Part shown: piece after piece, positions 1 through 8,001 of the stretch
Layout of the letters: every line of letters starts with the position of its first letter
Position numbering within the stretch: the stretch's first letter is position 1
DNA from: Micrococcales bacterium UBA2037
GTDB lineage: Bacteria > Actinomycetota > Actinomycetes > Actinomycetales > Microbacteriaceae
DNA length: 64,000 bases
Direction: 5' to 3'
NCBI GenBank assembly: GCA_002333405.1
Contig: DDBH01000005.1
Coordinates: 85,016-149,015, forward strand
Translations under genes and position numbers: made by a program
The notes under the pieces: generated by a model
The model's database searches: none
Told to the model about the DNA's origin: nothing
What the model saw: only the letters and a program-made list of their open reading frames with translations

Positions 1-327
1 GAGATTGTTGATGGCAAGCTCAAGGTCTTAGGTAGATCCGACCGGGTGATCATATCCGGCGGAAAGAAAGTTTCTCTAGACGATGTCGAGCAAAGAGTGC
101 TGCAGCTCGACTCGGTCCGTCAAGCCATGGCGGTTGCTGTGGCGTCAAAGTGGGGTCAGTCGGCAGCTTTGCTGATTACCGGACCTAAGCCCTTGGAGCT
201 CGCAGAATTGAATGCGGTTCTCGAGGGGCCAGCCAAAGCCATAGCCTTCAGGCAGCTGGATGAGCTGCCGAGACTTGAAAGCGGTAAACCCGATTATCAG
301 GCTGCCAAGCAGCTGCTTGCCGATTAG
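1..327 (+). CDS. menE: o-succinylbenzoate-CoA ligase, C-terminal end (partial)
   Basis: This is the last ~108 codons of an AMP-forming acyl-CoA ligase; the gene begins before the window. The frame is open from base 1, and its first residues read EIVDGKLKVLGRSDRVIISGGKKVS. The GRSDR...SGGKK stretch is the hinge and start of the C-terminal cap domain of the ANL family. MenE activates o-succinylbenzoate with CoA in menaquinone synthesis, probably in the cytoplasm. The identification as MenE rather than another ligase rests mainly on the neighbours: menA starts 10 bases after the stop, and menD and isochorismate synthase follow. An internal GTG at 46 is not a real start, because the family motif continues upstream of it. 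Confidence 0.85.
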   Translation, partial: EIVDGKLKVLGRSDRVIISGGKKVSLDDVEQRVLQLDSVRQAMAVAVASKWGQSAALLITGPKPLELAELNAVLEGPAKAIAFRQLDELPRLESGKPDYQAAKQLLAD

Positions 328-337
328 TCTTTATCGA

Positions 338-1222
338 ATGTCACAACTAAAACTTTGGGTCGAGGGTGCCAGACTCAGAACCCTGCCGCTTGCGCTCGCG
401 CCAGTTTTTCTGGGCAGTGCAACTGCTTATTCACTTGATGCCTTCAATCTTCCGCTAGCGGTGCTGGCACTGCTGGTTTCGCTGCTACTCCAGATTGGAG
501 TGAACTACGCCAATGATTACTCCGATGGAATTCGTGGAACGGATGCAAACAGGGTCGGCCCACTCCGGCTGACCGGGTCCGGATCGGCTAAGCCAACAGC
601 CGTGAAAAATGCTGCCTTTATTAGCTTTGGGCTGGCTGCGCTGGCCGGGTTGACAATCATTTTGATAACAAGCCAGTGGTGGTTGGTAGCGCTGGGGCTA
701 GCGGCAATCATTGCCGCCTGGTTTTACACCGGTGGCAAAAACCCATACGGCTATGCAGGGCTCGGTGAGCTGGCAGTGTTCGTCTTCTTTGGGTTGGTTG
801 CGACGGTCGGAACAAACTTTATTCAGACTGGATTTATTGACCCACTGTCGGTGTTACTCGGTGGTTGCTTCGGTTTATATGCCTCAGCTGTTTTGATGGT
901 CAACAACATTCGCGACATTGCCACCGATAAGGAATCTGGCAAAAACACAATTGCGGTCAGGCTTGGAGCAAAGCTTTCACGCCGGTTGTTTATTTGGATG
1001 CTTTGGATTCCGGTGCTGATAAATGTCTTGTTGGTTCCGATTTATCCGGCCACCATCATGGGCTTTTTGAATCTGCTGTTGGTATTACCAGCGACCCTAA
1101 TAGCTCTTGACGGCAAGGGAGCCAAGGAGCTAATTACCGCCCTGAAGCTAGCCAGCTTTGCCGGTCTAGGATTTGGGGTTTTGGTCGGACTCGGTGTCGG
1201 ACTGGTTAGCTTCAGTATTTGA
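338..1222 (+). CDS. menA: 1,4-dihydroxy-2-naphthoate polyprenyltransferase
   Basis: Membrane prenyltransferase of the UbiA superfamily that joins the polyprenyl chain to 1,4-dihydroxy-2-naphthoate, giving demethylmenaquinone. The 294-residue product starts MSQLKLWVEGARLRTLPLAL. It contains the first Asp-rich motif (NYANDYSDGIRGTD), then GPLRLTGSG, and the second motif (NNIRDIATDKESGK), separated by about eight hydrophobic helices. I chose ATG 338, because the longer reading frame from 260 runs inside menE and adds a non-homologous leader. Its 3' end overlaps the convergent DUF4229 gene by 57 bases. It shares a cluster with menE, menD, isochorismate synthase and ubiE. Confidence 0.92.
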   Translation: MSQLKLWVEGARLRTLPLALAPVFLGSATAYSLDAFNLPLAVLALLVSLLLQIGVNYANDYSDGIRGTDANRVGPLRLTGSGSAKPTAVKNAAFISFGLAALAGLTIILITSQWWLVALGLAAIIAAWFYTGGKNPYGYAGLGELAVFVFFGLVATVGTNFIQTGFIDPLSVLLGGCFGLYASAVLMVNNIRDIATDKESGKNTIAVRLGAKLSRRLFIWMLWIPVLINVLLVPIYPATIMGFLNLLLVLPATLIALDGKGAKELITALKLASFAGLGFGVLVGLGVGLVSFSI

Positions 1223-1477
1223 GTCGAGGATCTGATTCTCCAGGTCACTCTCAGCATCGTCGTAACTGCCGGAAGTATTTCGTGCCAATTTATTGGCCAC
1301 TGACTCACTCATCGCCTTGCGCTGGCGATCTAGAAATACCAAAGACAGAGCAAAGGACACCGCTGCGGCAATAATTGCGGCGAAAAACGGGTTGAAGTCT
1401 AGAAGTGCCAAGGCGAGGAAAACTCCGAAGAATAGGAGAAGCCTGAGAAGGGTGTAACTAATCCATGGGTTTTTCAC
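1166..1477 (-). CDS. DUF4229 domain membrane protein
   Basis: A 103-residue protein with two predicted membrane helices (about residues 9-26 and 30-47, rich in Leu/Phe/Ala). A basic stretch (DRQRKAM) follows, then a long acidic, Ser/Asp/Glu-rich tail that looks disordered. This is the pattern of actinobacterial DUF4229 proteins, which are commonly found between menaquinone genes; the function is unknown. The last 57 bases overlap the end of menA on the other strand. Those bases encode only the variable tail, so the overlap is plausible. It diverges from the PLDc_N gene at 1519, leaving a 41-base gap that must hold promoters for both. Confidence 0.8.
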   Translation of the reverse strand: MKNPWISYTLLRLLLFFGVFLALALLDFNPFFAAIIAAAVSFALSLVFLDRQRKAMSESVANKLARNTSGSYDDAESDLENQILDSNTEANQSDTESDQNPKS

Positions 1478-1518
1478 GTCTTCAGTTTAGGCACAGGTGT
1501 GTGAACTAGGGTGGAGTT

Positions 1519-1824
1519 ATGACGAGAGTAGCCGTTGCAACATTTGGATTCCTGATTATCTGGGGGATCTTTACGACTGTTTTTGCCGCGAGTGCGGACA
1601 AGACTGAGGTTCGCCTGTTCCCGAAGTGGCTGTGGGTAATCCTTTGTCTGCTTGTTCCTTTCTTCGGTGGGCTGCTCTACTTGATGGTCGGAAGACCGCT
1701 GCCTGCTAATCCAGGACCTCGTGGCGGCCAATCCAGAATCATTGCGCCGGATGACGACCCAAATTTCTTACGGGACATTCAGAAGTTTTTGCGTAAAAAA
1801 GACCAAGACGACAAAGACAAGTAA
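1519..1824 (+). CDS. PLDc_N domain small membrane protein
   Basis: A 101-residue protein with two hydrophobic helices (about residues 5-24 and 37-59) around the motif LFPKWLWVILCLLVPFFGGL, then LYLMVGRP. This matches the phospholipase D nuclease N-terminal domain (PLDc_N), which occurs alone in many actinobacteria and has no catalytic HKD motif. The C-terminal half is hydrophilic and ends in a Lys/Asp-rich tail. The stop TAA abuts the GTG start of menD directly, so the two are probably co-transcribed and translationally linked. Its role is unknown; an inner-membrane protein linked to respiratory quinone synthesis is only suggested by location. Confidence 0.8.
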   Translation: MTRVAVATFGFLIIWGIFTTVFAASADKTEVRLFPKWLWVILCLLVPFFGGLLYLMVGRPLPANPGPRGGQSRIIAPDDDPNFLRDIQKFLRKKDQDDKDK

Positions 1825-3360
1825 GTGATCAGTCCTTCTCAACAATTCGCCGCAACACTAATCGCCGAACTGGTTTCCAGGGGTGTTCGTAATTTCTACA
1901 TTTCACCGGGGGCAAGGTCACAGGCGCTTGCTATCGCCGTTGGTCAATTGGCTGGTGCTGGAAAGCTCTCGCTAACAGTTCGCCTTGATGAGCGGTCGCT
2001 TGCCTTCACCGCGTTGGGTAGGGCAATCGCAACTGGTGAACCGAGCGTTGTCATTACCACCTCAGGAACAGCCGTTGCCAACCTTCACCCCGCTGTTCTC
2101 GAAGCCCATCACAGCTCAGTGCCTTTGATTTTGCTGACTGCCGACAGGCCAAGCGAGCTGCGCGGGGTTGGCGCAAATCAAACAACCAACCAGGTCGGGA
2201 TCTTTGCCAACTGCCTGCGCTCATTTGTTGATGTTCCAGCGGCCAGGCCATCGAGCATCCCTGATGCCGGGTCCTTGGCCGCAAATGCAATTGCAAATGC
2301 CATGGGAACTGCGAATCAAGCCGGTCCGGTTCAACTAAACCTGCAGTTTGTGGAGCCACTGAGCTCGTCAGAACCCACCGCCAATTCCGTGCTGTCAGCA
2401 CTTGAATCCAGCCCACTGGCATCGGGCGCCGAGCATGAAGAATTGCTTGAAATTGAAGTTGATGACCACACCGTGGTCATCGCAGGAGCAGATGCGGGAA
2501 CAGATGCGGTCAGGTTTGCCGAAAAGGCAAAATTGCCGCTGTTCGCAGAACCATCTTCGGGTTCCAGATACGGCTCCAGCGCGATCGTGAATTATCAGGC
2601 TGGCCTGCTGGGTCCACTGGCCAAGCAGGTTCGCAGAGTGGTCGTGTTTGGAAAGCCGACGCTTTCCAGGCCGATTATCGCCCTGATTAAAAACAGCAGT
2701 GTCTATGTCGCCAAATCAAGAAAGCACGGGAAGTTCGACGTTGGTCACAACACGATAGCCAGTGCTTGGCAACTGGAACCAAAGGGCCTTGCTTCAAGTT
2801 CCTGGCTTGAAAGCTGGAAAGAAACGGCAGGCTCCAGCGATGCCCGCAGTGAATTTGTCGCAGCGGTCTGGGATGGAGCCGGTTCAGTGCCGCTTCTAAT
2901 CGGGGCCAGCAACCTGATTCGGGTTGCAGACAGCAGCGTCAAGCCAGCCACAGTTCGCGCCTATTCCAATCGTGGACTTTCGGGAATCGACGGCACAGTC
3001 GCCACGGCAATTGGCATTGCTCAGGCAGGAGCGGGAGTCCGGGCCCTAATTGGAGATCTGACGCTGTTGCATGACATAGGTTCGCTGAACCTGTCGGGCC
3101 TCAGACACCTGAACGTTCAGTTGATCGTTGGCAACGACTCCGGCGGTCAAATATTTAGAAAGCTTGAAGTCGCAAAAACAATTCAGGCGGATCTTTTTAA
3201 GCAGCTGTTCCTAACGCCTCAGACTGTGAACATCGAGGCAGCAGCTTCTGCATTTGGCTGGCAGTATGTCAAACCTGAATCTGTGGCAGAGCTTAGTGAG
3301 GCCATGAAGCTGGATGGTTTTGTGATTATCGATTATCAGTTGGATTCGGAAAACGCGTAG
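1825..3360 (+). CDS. menD: 2-succinyl-5-enolpyruvyl-6-hydroxy-3-cyclohexene-1-carboxylate synthase
   Basis: Thiamine diphosphate enzyme joining isochorismate and 2-oxoglutarate, the first committed step of menaquinone synthesis. The 511-residue protein has the N-terminal motif YISPGARSQ (about residues 25-33) and the conserved Glu in RLDERSLAF (about residue 56) that activates the cofactor. It also has TSGTAVANLHPAV and, in the C-terminal part, the metal/diphosphate region ALIGDLTLLHD followed by IVGNDSGG. The start is GTG directly after the stop of the upstream gene. The 3' end overlaps the convergent isochorismate synthase by 25 bases. The length is slightly short for the family (usually 530-560). 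Confidence 0.94.
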   Translation: MISPSQQFAATLIAELVSRGVRNFYISPGARSQALAIAVGQLAGAGKLSLTVRLDERSLAFTALGRAIATGEPSVVITTSGTAVANLHPAVLEAHHSSVPLILLTADRPSELRGVGANQTTNQVGIFANCLRSFVDVPAARPSSIPDAGSLAANAIANAMGTANQAGPVQLNLQFVEPLSSSEPTANSVLSALESSPLASGAEHEELLEIEVDDHTVVIAGADAGTDAVRFAEKAKLPLFAEPSSGSRYGSSAIVNYQAGLLGPLAKQVRRVVVFGKPTLSRPIIALIKNSSVYVAKSRKHGKFDVGHNTIASAWQLEPKGLASSSWLESWKETAGSSDARSEFVAAVWDGAGSVPLLIGASNLIRVADSSVKPATVRAYSNRGLSGIDGTVATAIGIAQAGAGVRALIGDLTLLHDIGSLNLSGLRHLNVQLIVGNDSGGQIFRKLEVAKTIQADLFKQLFLTPQTVNIEAAASAFGWQYVKPESVAELSEAMKLDGFVIIDYQLDSENA

Positions 3361-4526
3361 CGAACGGCCTTGAACTTCAGCTCGGTCTCGGCCAACTCTG
3401 CCTCCGGGTCACTCTCCAAAACTATGCCGCAACCTGCAATCGCCCTGATCTGATCTTTTTCGATGATGCCACCGCGAAGAGCAATCGCTAGTTCCCCTGC
3501 ACCGTCTGAGCTCAACCAGCCAACCGGTCCGGCATAGCCGGCTCTATCGAAGGGCTCTAGCTCAGAAATCAGCTGCTCGGCCATTGCCGTTGGCGTTCCG
3601 GCCACCGCCGCTGTTGGGTGGAGCTTTTCGATAACATCGAGCAGGTTGATGTTGGCCTTCAGTCTCCCTCGCACATCTGTAGCCAAATGCCATAGGTCTG
3701 GCAGCGCGAGCGAAAAAGGCTCGGAGTCGGCCTCGACCACTTCACAAAATGGCTCAAGTGCTTTCACCATTGAGTTCACGGCATAGTCGTGCTCGTGCCT
3801 ATTCTTTTGAGAGTGGGCGAGACCATCAGCAATCGCCCTATCAACATCGGGGTCAGTTCCGCGGCCGGCTGTTCCAGCCAAGACTCTGGCTGATACTTCG
3901 CCGCCGTCAGCTCTAAGTAAGAGCTCCGGTGAGGCGCCGAAGACGTTGCCAATTTGATAGGTCCAACACTTTGGATATTTCTCATGAAGACGATTCAGTG
4001 CCCGGGACAAATCAGGTGCTGCATTGATCGGCATGACCAGGTCCCTGCCCAGCACTACCTTTTCTAGCTCGGTGCTTTTGATTGCGCTGATGCCGGCTGC
4101 CACTGCAGTCTTGAAATCCTCAGCCGTAACCTCACCTTCACTGAATCTGCCCTCGGGGCTGAGCCTTGCTTGTTCGGAGCCCTCTGCATCAACCACAACC
4201 TCGAAAGCCGCTCCTTCTCGGTAAACCCGGGTGACGGCTGGAACGTAAAGCAGGCTTGGTGCGTCGCTCAATTCGGAAAAAGTGATGGATGTCAGGGCAA
4301 TTAGTCCGGTGTTGGTGAGTCCCGACTGGTTATTTATCTCGGCGGTGCGGAGTAGCTCTTGCCACATTTTGGATAGTTCGGAAATTCGATTTGGACCGGT
4401 TGCTTCAAAGCTGATCGCCTTTCCGGTGCCAATAATCTGCTGGCCATCCCTGAGAAAGACTGAGGAGCCAGAAATATCTAAAACCTCGGCAGGAGGAATT
4501 TGGCGTATTACTGCCTTGATTGCCAT
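3336..4526 (-). CDS. menF: isochorismate synthase
   Basis: Chorismate-utilising enzyme (396 residues) that converts chorismate to isochorismate for MenD. The conserved C-terminal domain is clear: KVVLGRDLVM, then FGASPELLLR, then VLAGTAGRGTD, EHDYAV, LWHLATDVRGRL, LHPTAAVAGTP and a final IAGCGIVLESDPEAELAETELK. The variable N-terminal ~120 residues are typical of the family. Salicylate-directed paralogues look similar, but the menaquinone neighbours favour this role. It is transcribed away from the 105-residue membrane protein and ubiE, with a palindrome at 4574-4590 in the shared gap. The symbol could equally be entC or dhbC in other annotations. Confidence 0.9.
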   Translation of the reverse strand: MAIKAVIRQIPPAEVLDISGSSVFLRDGQQIIGTGKAISFEATGPNRISELSKMWQELLRTAEINNQSGLTNTGLIALTSITFSELSDAPSLLYVPAVTRVYREGAAFEVVVDAEGSEQARLSPEGRFSEGEVTAEDFKTAVAAGISAIKSTELEKVVLGRDLVMPINAAPDLSRALNRLHEKYPKCWTYQIGNVFGASPELLLRADGGEVSARVLAGTAGRGTDPDVDRAIADGLAHSQKNRHEHDYAVNSMVKALEPFCEVVEADSEPFSLALPDLWHLATDVRGRLKANINLLDVIEKLHPTAAVAGTPTAMAEQLISELEPFDRAGYAGPVGWLSSDGAGELAIALRGGIIEKDQIRAIAGCGIVLESDPEAELAETELKFKAVRYAFSESN

Positions 4527-4573
4527 TGGGCCCTTTGCTAAGAATTCACTGTGATTATATGAACCAGAGGTGC

Positions 4574-4590
4574 GAAGAAATGATTTCTTC
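4574..4590. promoter_or_regulatory. 17-bp perfect palindrome in divergent men promoter gap
   Basis: GAAGAAAT-G-ATTTCTTC is a perfect inverted repeat with a one-base centre. It lies in the 98-base gap between the isochorismate synthase start (minus strand, 4526) and the GTG start at 4625. Its shape suits a dimeric DNA-binding regulator controlling one or both transcripts. No candidate regulator is encoded nearby. Confidence 0.45.
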
Positions 4591-4624
4591 CATATCCTCT
4601 AAGAAGTCTAAGTGAGGTGATGGT

Positions 4625-4942
4625 GTGATTCTGAAGATGGCGGCTTTTACGCTATTGGCGACACCGCTGCCCGTTTTTGGACTCCAAGCCGAGGGCGATG
4701 ACCTAGAGCTTGATCAGGACTCTCACATCCAACAGGTGATTCCGCCGGCAATGGTTGATGATCAGGTTGACCCGCTTGGCACACTGCCGGTTGATTTTGC
4801 CAACGTAGAAATCACAATGCTGACTCCGGCGGACAAGTTTGTATCGGCAACCACGCCGCTCGCGGTCGGGCTAATGCTGGGGACAGTCTCGCTGGTCGTC
4901 TACACCCTGGTGAGTCAAAGTAACCCTCGCGCTCGCGATTAG
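4625..4942 (+). CDS. hypothetical 105-residue membrane protein of the menaquinone cluster
   Basis: I do not recognise a family. The product has a short hydrophobic N-terminus (residues 3-20, FTLLATPLPVFGL), which could be a signal peptide or anchor. A strongly acidic stretch (EGDDLELDQD) and an extracytoplasmic-looking middle follow. Near the C-terminus is one convincing membrane helix (about residues 77-96), followed by a basic tail (SNPRARD). GTG 4625 is preceded by GAGGTGA at good spacing; ATG 4637 is an alternative. It ends 9 bases before ubiE and should be on the same transcript. Codon use matches its neighbours, so it is probably a real gene of unknown role. Confidence 0.65.
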   Translation: MILKMAAFTLLATPLPVFGLQAEGDDLELDQDSHIQQVIPPAMVDDQVDPLGTLPVDFANVEITMLTPADKFVSATTPLAVGLMLGTVSLVVYTLVSQSNPRARD

Positions 4943-4951
4943 ACTTATCCG

Positions 4952-5644
4952 GTGACTAAAGCCGACCTAAATAAATCTCCCGAGCAAGTTTCCAAAATGT
5001 TCGATGAGGTGGCCCATGCCTACGACAAGACCAATGACCTGCTCTCTTTTGGGCAAGCACGGCTTTGGCGCAGGGCGCTAACTCAAAAGGTCGATGCCAA
5101 ATCTGGCGAGCGAATTTTAGACATTGCTGCCGGAACCGGCACCAGCTCCATGGCCCTCAGGTCAGAGGGTGTCGAGGTGGTAGCGGCCGATTTCTCCAAG
5201 GGAATGCTCGCCGAGGGCAAGAAGCGCTACCCCGAACTCCAGTTTGTGTTTGCCGATGCAATGCATTTGCCATTCAAGGACAACGAGTTTGACGTTGTCA
5301 CCATGTCTTTTGGTTTGAGAAACGTGCAGGACCGAACTAAGGCCCTGCGAGAGTTTTTGAGGGTGCTAAAGCCAGGTGGCCGCCTTGTGATTTGCGAGTT
5401 CTCGCATGTCAAGGGGCTACTTGGAATCGGCTATCGGGCTTATCTCAAGTTGCTGTTGCCGCTAGTTAGCAGGTTGCTAAGTAAAAACCCTGCCGCATAC
5501 AGCTACCTTTCTGAGTCAATTGCAGCCTGGCCAGATCAGGCAGAACTTGCCAAAGACATCACTGCTGCCGGCTTCGCCAAGACCAAATGGAAGAATTTGA
5601 GCTTTGGTGTGGTTGCTATTCATTCTGCAATTAGGGAGAAATGA
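4952..5644 (+). CDS. ubiE: demethylmenaquinone methyltransferase
   Basis: SAM-dependent C-methyltransferase (230 residues) that makes the last step of menaquinone synthesis; also called menG. It carries the family signature FDEVAHAYDKTNDLLSFG near the N-terminus and the SAM-binding LDIAAGTGTSS at about residues 56-66. It also has DFSKGMLAEG, the DVVTMSFGLRNVQD motif and LKPGGRLVICEFS. The start is GTG. The stop overlaps the ATG of the polyprenyl synthase by four bases (ATGA), so translation is likely coupled. This links methylation of the quinone head to synthesis of its side chain. Confidence 0.93.
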   Translation: MTKADLNKSPEQVSKMFDEVAHAYDKTNDLLSFGQARLWRRALTQKVDAKSGERILDIAAGTGTSSMALRSEGVEVVAADFSKGMLAEGKKRYPELQFVFADAMHLPFKDNEFDVVTMSFGLRNVQDRTKALREFLRVLKPGGRLVICEFSHVKGLLGIGYRAYLKLLLPLVSRLLSKNPAAYSYLSESIAAWPDQAELAKDITAAGFAKTKWKNLSFGVVAIHSAIREK

Positions 5645-6639
5645 AGATAGCGCTACCGAGCCAGCTGCGACTGATAACAGACAAGGCTCTGCTGTCAGAT
5701 CTTGAAAACTCACTCGAAAAAGTTGAGCTCCGGTTAGCTGAAGCAACCAGCCAGGCTGAAAAGCTGGTTGACACCATGGCTTCTCATTTGGCCAGAGCCG
5801 GAGGCAAAAGGCTTCGCCCAGTGCTCACGCTGCTTACCTCGCACCTTGGAACTCCGGGTAATGACGATGTGCTTGATGCCGCGGTAGTGATGGAGATCAC
5901 TCACCTTGCAACCCTCTACCACGACGACGTTATGGACCAGGCTGACTCTAGGCGTGGGGTAGCGACCGCCCACATGGTTTGGGGCAACAACGTTGCGATT
6001 TTGACCGGAGACCTACTTTTTGCAAGGGCATCAAACCTCGTGTCAGGACTTGGCCAGGAAGCACTTCAATTGCAGGCGCAGGTGTTTGAGCAGTTGGTTC
6101 TGGGCCAGCTCCATGAAACGATTGGCCCGCAGGACGGGGAAGACTCGCTTGAGCACTACATCCAGGTCTTGCGGGATAAGACTGGATCACTGATCGCACT
6201 TTCGGCTCAACTCGGCGCCATGCTCTCTGGTGCCAGCGAGAGCTACCAGAAGCCTCTGAAGGAATTTGGCGAAAGCATTGGGGTTGCGTTCCAGCTTGTT
6301 GACGACATCATCGACATTCAGTCAACGAAGTCGCAGAGCGGAAAGATCGCCGGAACCGACCTCTTGGCTGGTGTGCCAACGCTTCCAGTGCTGCTGCTGG
6401 CAGATCATGAAGACCCGGCCTCTAAGCAGCTGTTGGTTGATATCACGGAGCACCTCGACGAGTCCACGCTGCCAGAAATTTTGGTCCGGCTGCGCGAACA
6501 TCAGGTGATGGAGCAGGCGCGGCTAGAGACTTTGCGCTGGGCGGATAAAGCCATCGATGCACTCTCCGACCTTCCAGACAGTAGAGTACGTAAGGCCCTT
6601 GAAGCTTTTGCTCGGGCCGTAGTTGATCGAAAAGGCTAG
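5641..6639 (+). CDS. polyprenyl diphosphate synthase (menaquinone side chain)
   Basis: Trans-isoprenyl diphosphate synthase (332 residues). Both Asp-rich substrate-binding motifs are visible: DDVMD at about residues 95-99 in LYHDDVMDQADSRRG, and DDIID at about 221-225 in FQLVDDIIDI. GGKRLRP near residue 54 and GKIAGTDLLAG are also present. It probably builds the octa- or nonaprenyl chain that MenA attaches, because it overlaps ubiE by four bases. The chain length cannot be read safely from the sequence. Names used for orthologues include hepT, ispB and grcC. Confidence 0.9.
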   Translation: MKIALPSQLRLITDKALLSDLENSLEKVELRLAEATSQAEKLVDTMASHLARAGGKRLRPVLTLLTSHLGTPGNDDVLDAAVVMEITHLATLYHDDVMDQADSRRGVATAHMVWGNNVAILTGDLLFARASNLVSGLGQEALQLQAQVFEQLVLGQLHETIGPQDGEDSLEHYIQVLRDKTGSLIALSAQLGAMLSGASESYQKPLKEFGESIGVAFQLVDDIIDIQSTKSQSGKIAGTDLLAGVPTLPVLLLADHEDPASKQLLVDITEHLDESTLPEILVRLREHQVMEQARLETLRWADKAIDALSDLPDSRVRKALEAFARAVVDRKG

Positions 6640-6648
6640 AGGAAACAC

Positions 6649-7998
6649 ATGTCCAAGCTTCGACTTGCGGTTATAGGTGCCGGCCCGGCTGGCATCTATG
6701 CCTCGGATCTAATCTTGAAGGCAGAGCGGGACTTTGATGTCTCGATTGATCTGTTTGATTTGCTGCCAGCACCATATGGTCTGGTTCGCTACGGAGTGGC
6801 CCCAGATCACCCAAGAATCAAGGGAATCATCCGGGCACTCTACGAGGTGCTTGACCGCGGAGACATTCGCTTTTTCGGAAACGTGCGCTACGGCCGGGAC
6901 ATCACCCTGGATGACCTAAAGAGCCACTACAACGCTGTGATTTTTGCAACCGGAGCAATCAAGGATGCCCCGCTTGCTATTCCAGGTGTTGACCTTGATG
7001 GGTCTTACGGAGCTGCTGATTTTGTGAACTGGTACGACTCACACCCAGATGTCGGGCTCACCTGGCCGCTAGATGCAAAACAGATCGCAGTGATCGGCAA
7101 CGGAAACGTTGCACTTGACGTTGCCAGAATGCTGGCCAAGCTGCCCGATGACCTACTTCCAACAGACATCCCAGATCACGTTCACAAGGGACTTTCATCC
7201 TCGCCGGTGACCGACGTGCACGTCTTCGGTAGGCGCGGGCCTGCCCAGGTCAAGTTCTCACCACTGGAGCTTAGAGAAGCTCTGCACGTCGAGGGTGTTC
7301 AGTCGATTGTGTATGACGAGGACTTCCAGTATGACGAGGGTTCAACCGCGGCCATTGAGAGCAACAACCAGGTTCGGGTCATGGTCAAAACCCTTGAGAC
7401 CCTGCGAGAGAATCCACAGGAGTCAGAAGCTAGAAGACTTCACCTGCATTTCTTTGCCAGCCCGGTGGAGATCATCGGCACCGATGGGAAGGTCTCCGGG
7501 CTGAAGATTGAGCGCACCAAGCTTGATGGCAACGGTGGCGTTGTTCCAACCGGTGAGTTTCAAGAATTTCCAGTGCAGGCTGTCTACCGAGCAGTTGGCT
7601 ACTACGGATCGCCAGTGGATCAGATTCCCTTCGATGCAGCTTCCGGAGTTATTTCGAATGAGGCTGGCCGAGTTATTAATGAGTCGGGGCAGCAGATCCC
7701 GGGGGTTTACTGCACCGGTTGGATTAAGCGCGGCCCAGTGGGCCTGATCGGCCACACCAAGGCAGATGCAATCGAAACCATCGGCAATGTCATTGCCGAC
7801 AAGTCCTCCTGGTGGCAGCCGGAGCGGCCAAACGAGGATCAAATCTTGGAAACCCTGCGAGCCAGGGGCGTCGACTACATCGACTGGGAGAAGTGGCTGA
7901 AGATTGATGCGCAAGAAAAAGCTTTGGGAGAAGCAGCTGGACGCGAGAGAATAAAGCTCTTCGATCGCGAAGAGATCCTCAAAATTTCAAAGGGATAG
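6649..7998 (+). CDS. fprA: ferredoxin/adrenodoxin-type NADP+ reductase
   Basis: FAD flavoprotein (449 residues) of the adrenodoxin-reductase family, transferring electrons between NADPH and ferredoxin. The FAD-binding AVIGAGPAGIYASD is at the N-terminus, followed by PYGLVRYGVAPDHPRIK, a family hallmark. The NADP site AVIGNGNVALDVARML lies near residue 150, with VFGRRGPAQVKFS after it. The C-terminal block GVYCTGWIKRGPVGLIGHTKADA is conserved. An AGAGGAAAC ribosome site precedes the ATG. It sits 9 bases after the prenyl synthase and 3 bases before the MFS gene, so probably at the end of one operon. Confidence 0.9.
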   Translation: MSKLRLAVIGAGPAGIYASDLILKAERDFDVSIDLFDLLPAPYGLVRYGVAPDHPRIKGIIRALYEVLDRGDIRFFGNVRYGRDITLDDLKSHYNAVIFATGAIKDAPLAIPGVDLDGSYGAADFVNWYDSHPDVGLTWPLDAKQIAVIGNGNVALDVARMLAKLPDDLLPTDIPDHVHKGLSSSPVTDVHVFGRRGPAQVKFSPLELREALHVEGVQSIVYDEDFQYDEGSTAAIESNNQVRVMVKTLETLRENPQESEARRLHLHFFASPVEIIGTDGKVSGLKIERTKLDGNGGVVPTGEFQEFPVQAVYRAVGYYGSPVDQIPFDAASGVISNEAGRVINESGQQIPGVYCTGWIKRGPVGLIGHTKADAIETIGNVIADKSSWWQPERPNEDQILETLRARGVDYIDWEKWLKIDAQEKALGEAAGRERIKLFDREEILKISKG

Positions 7999-8001
7999 TT
8001 T

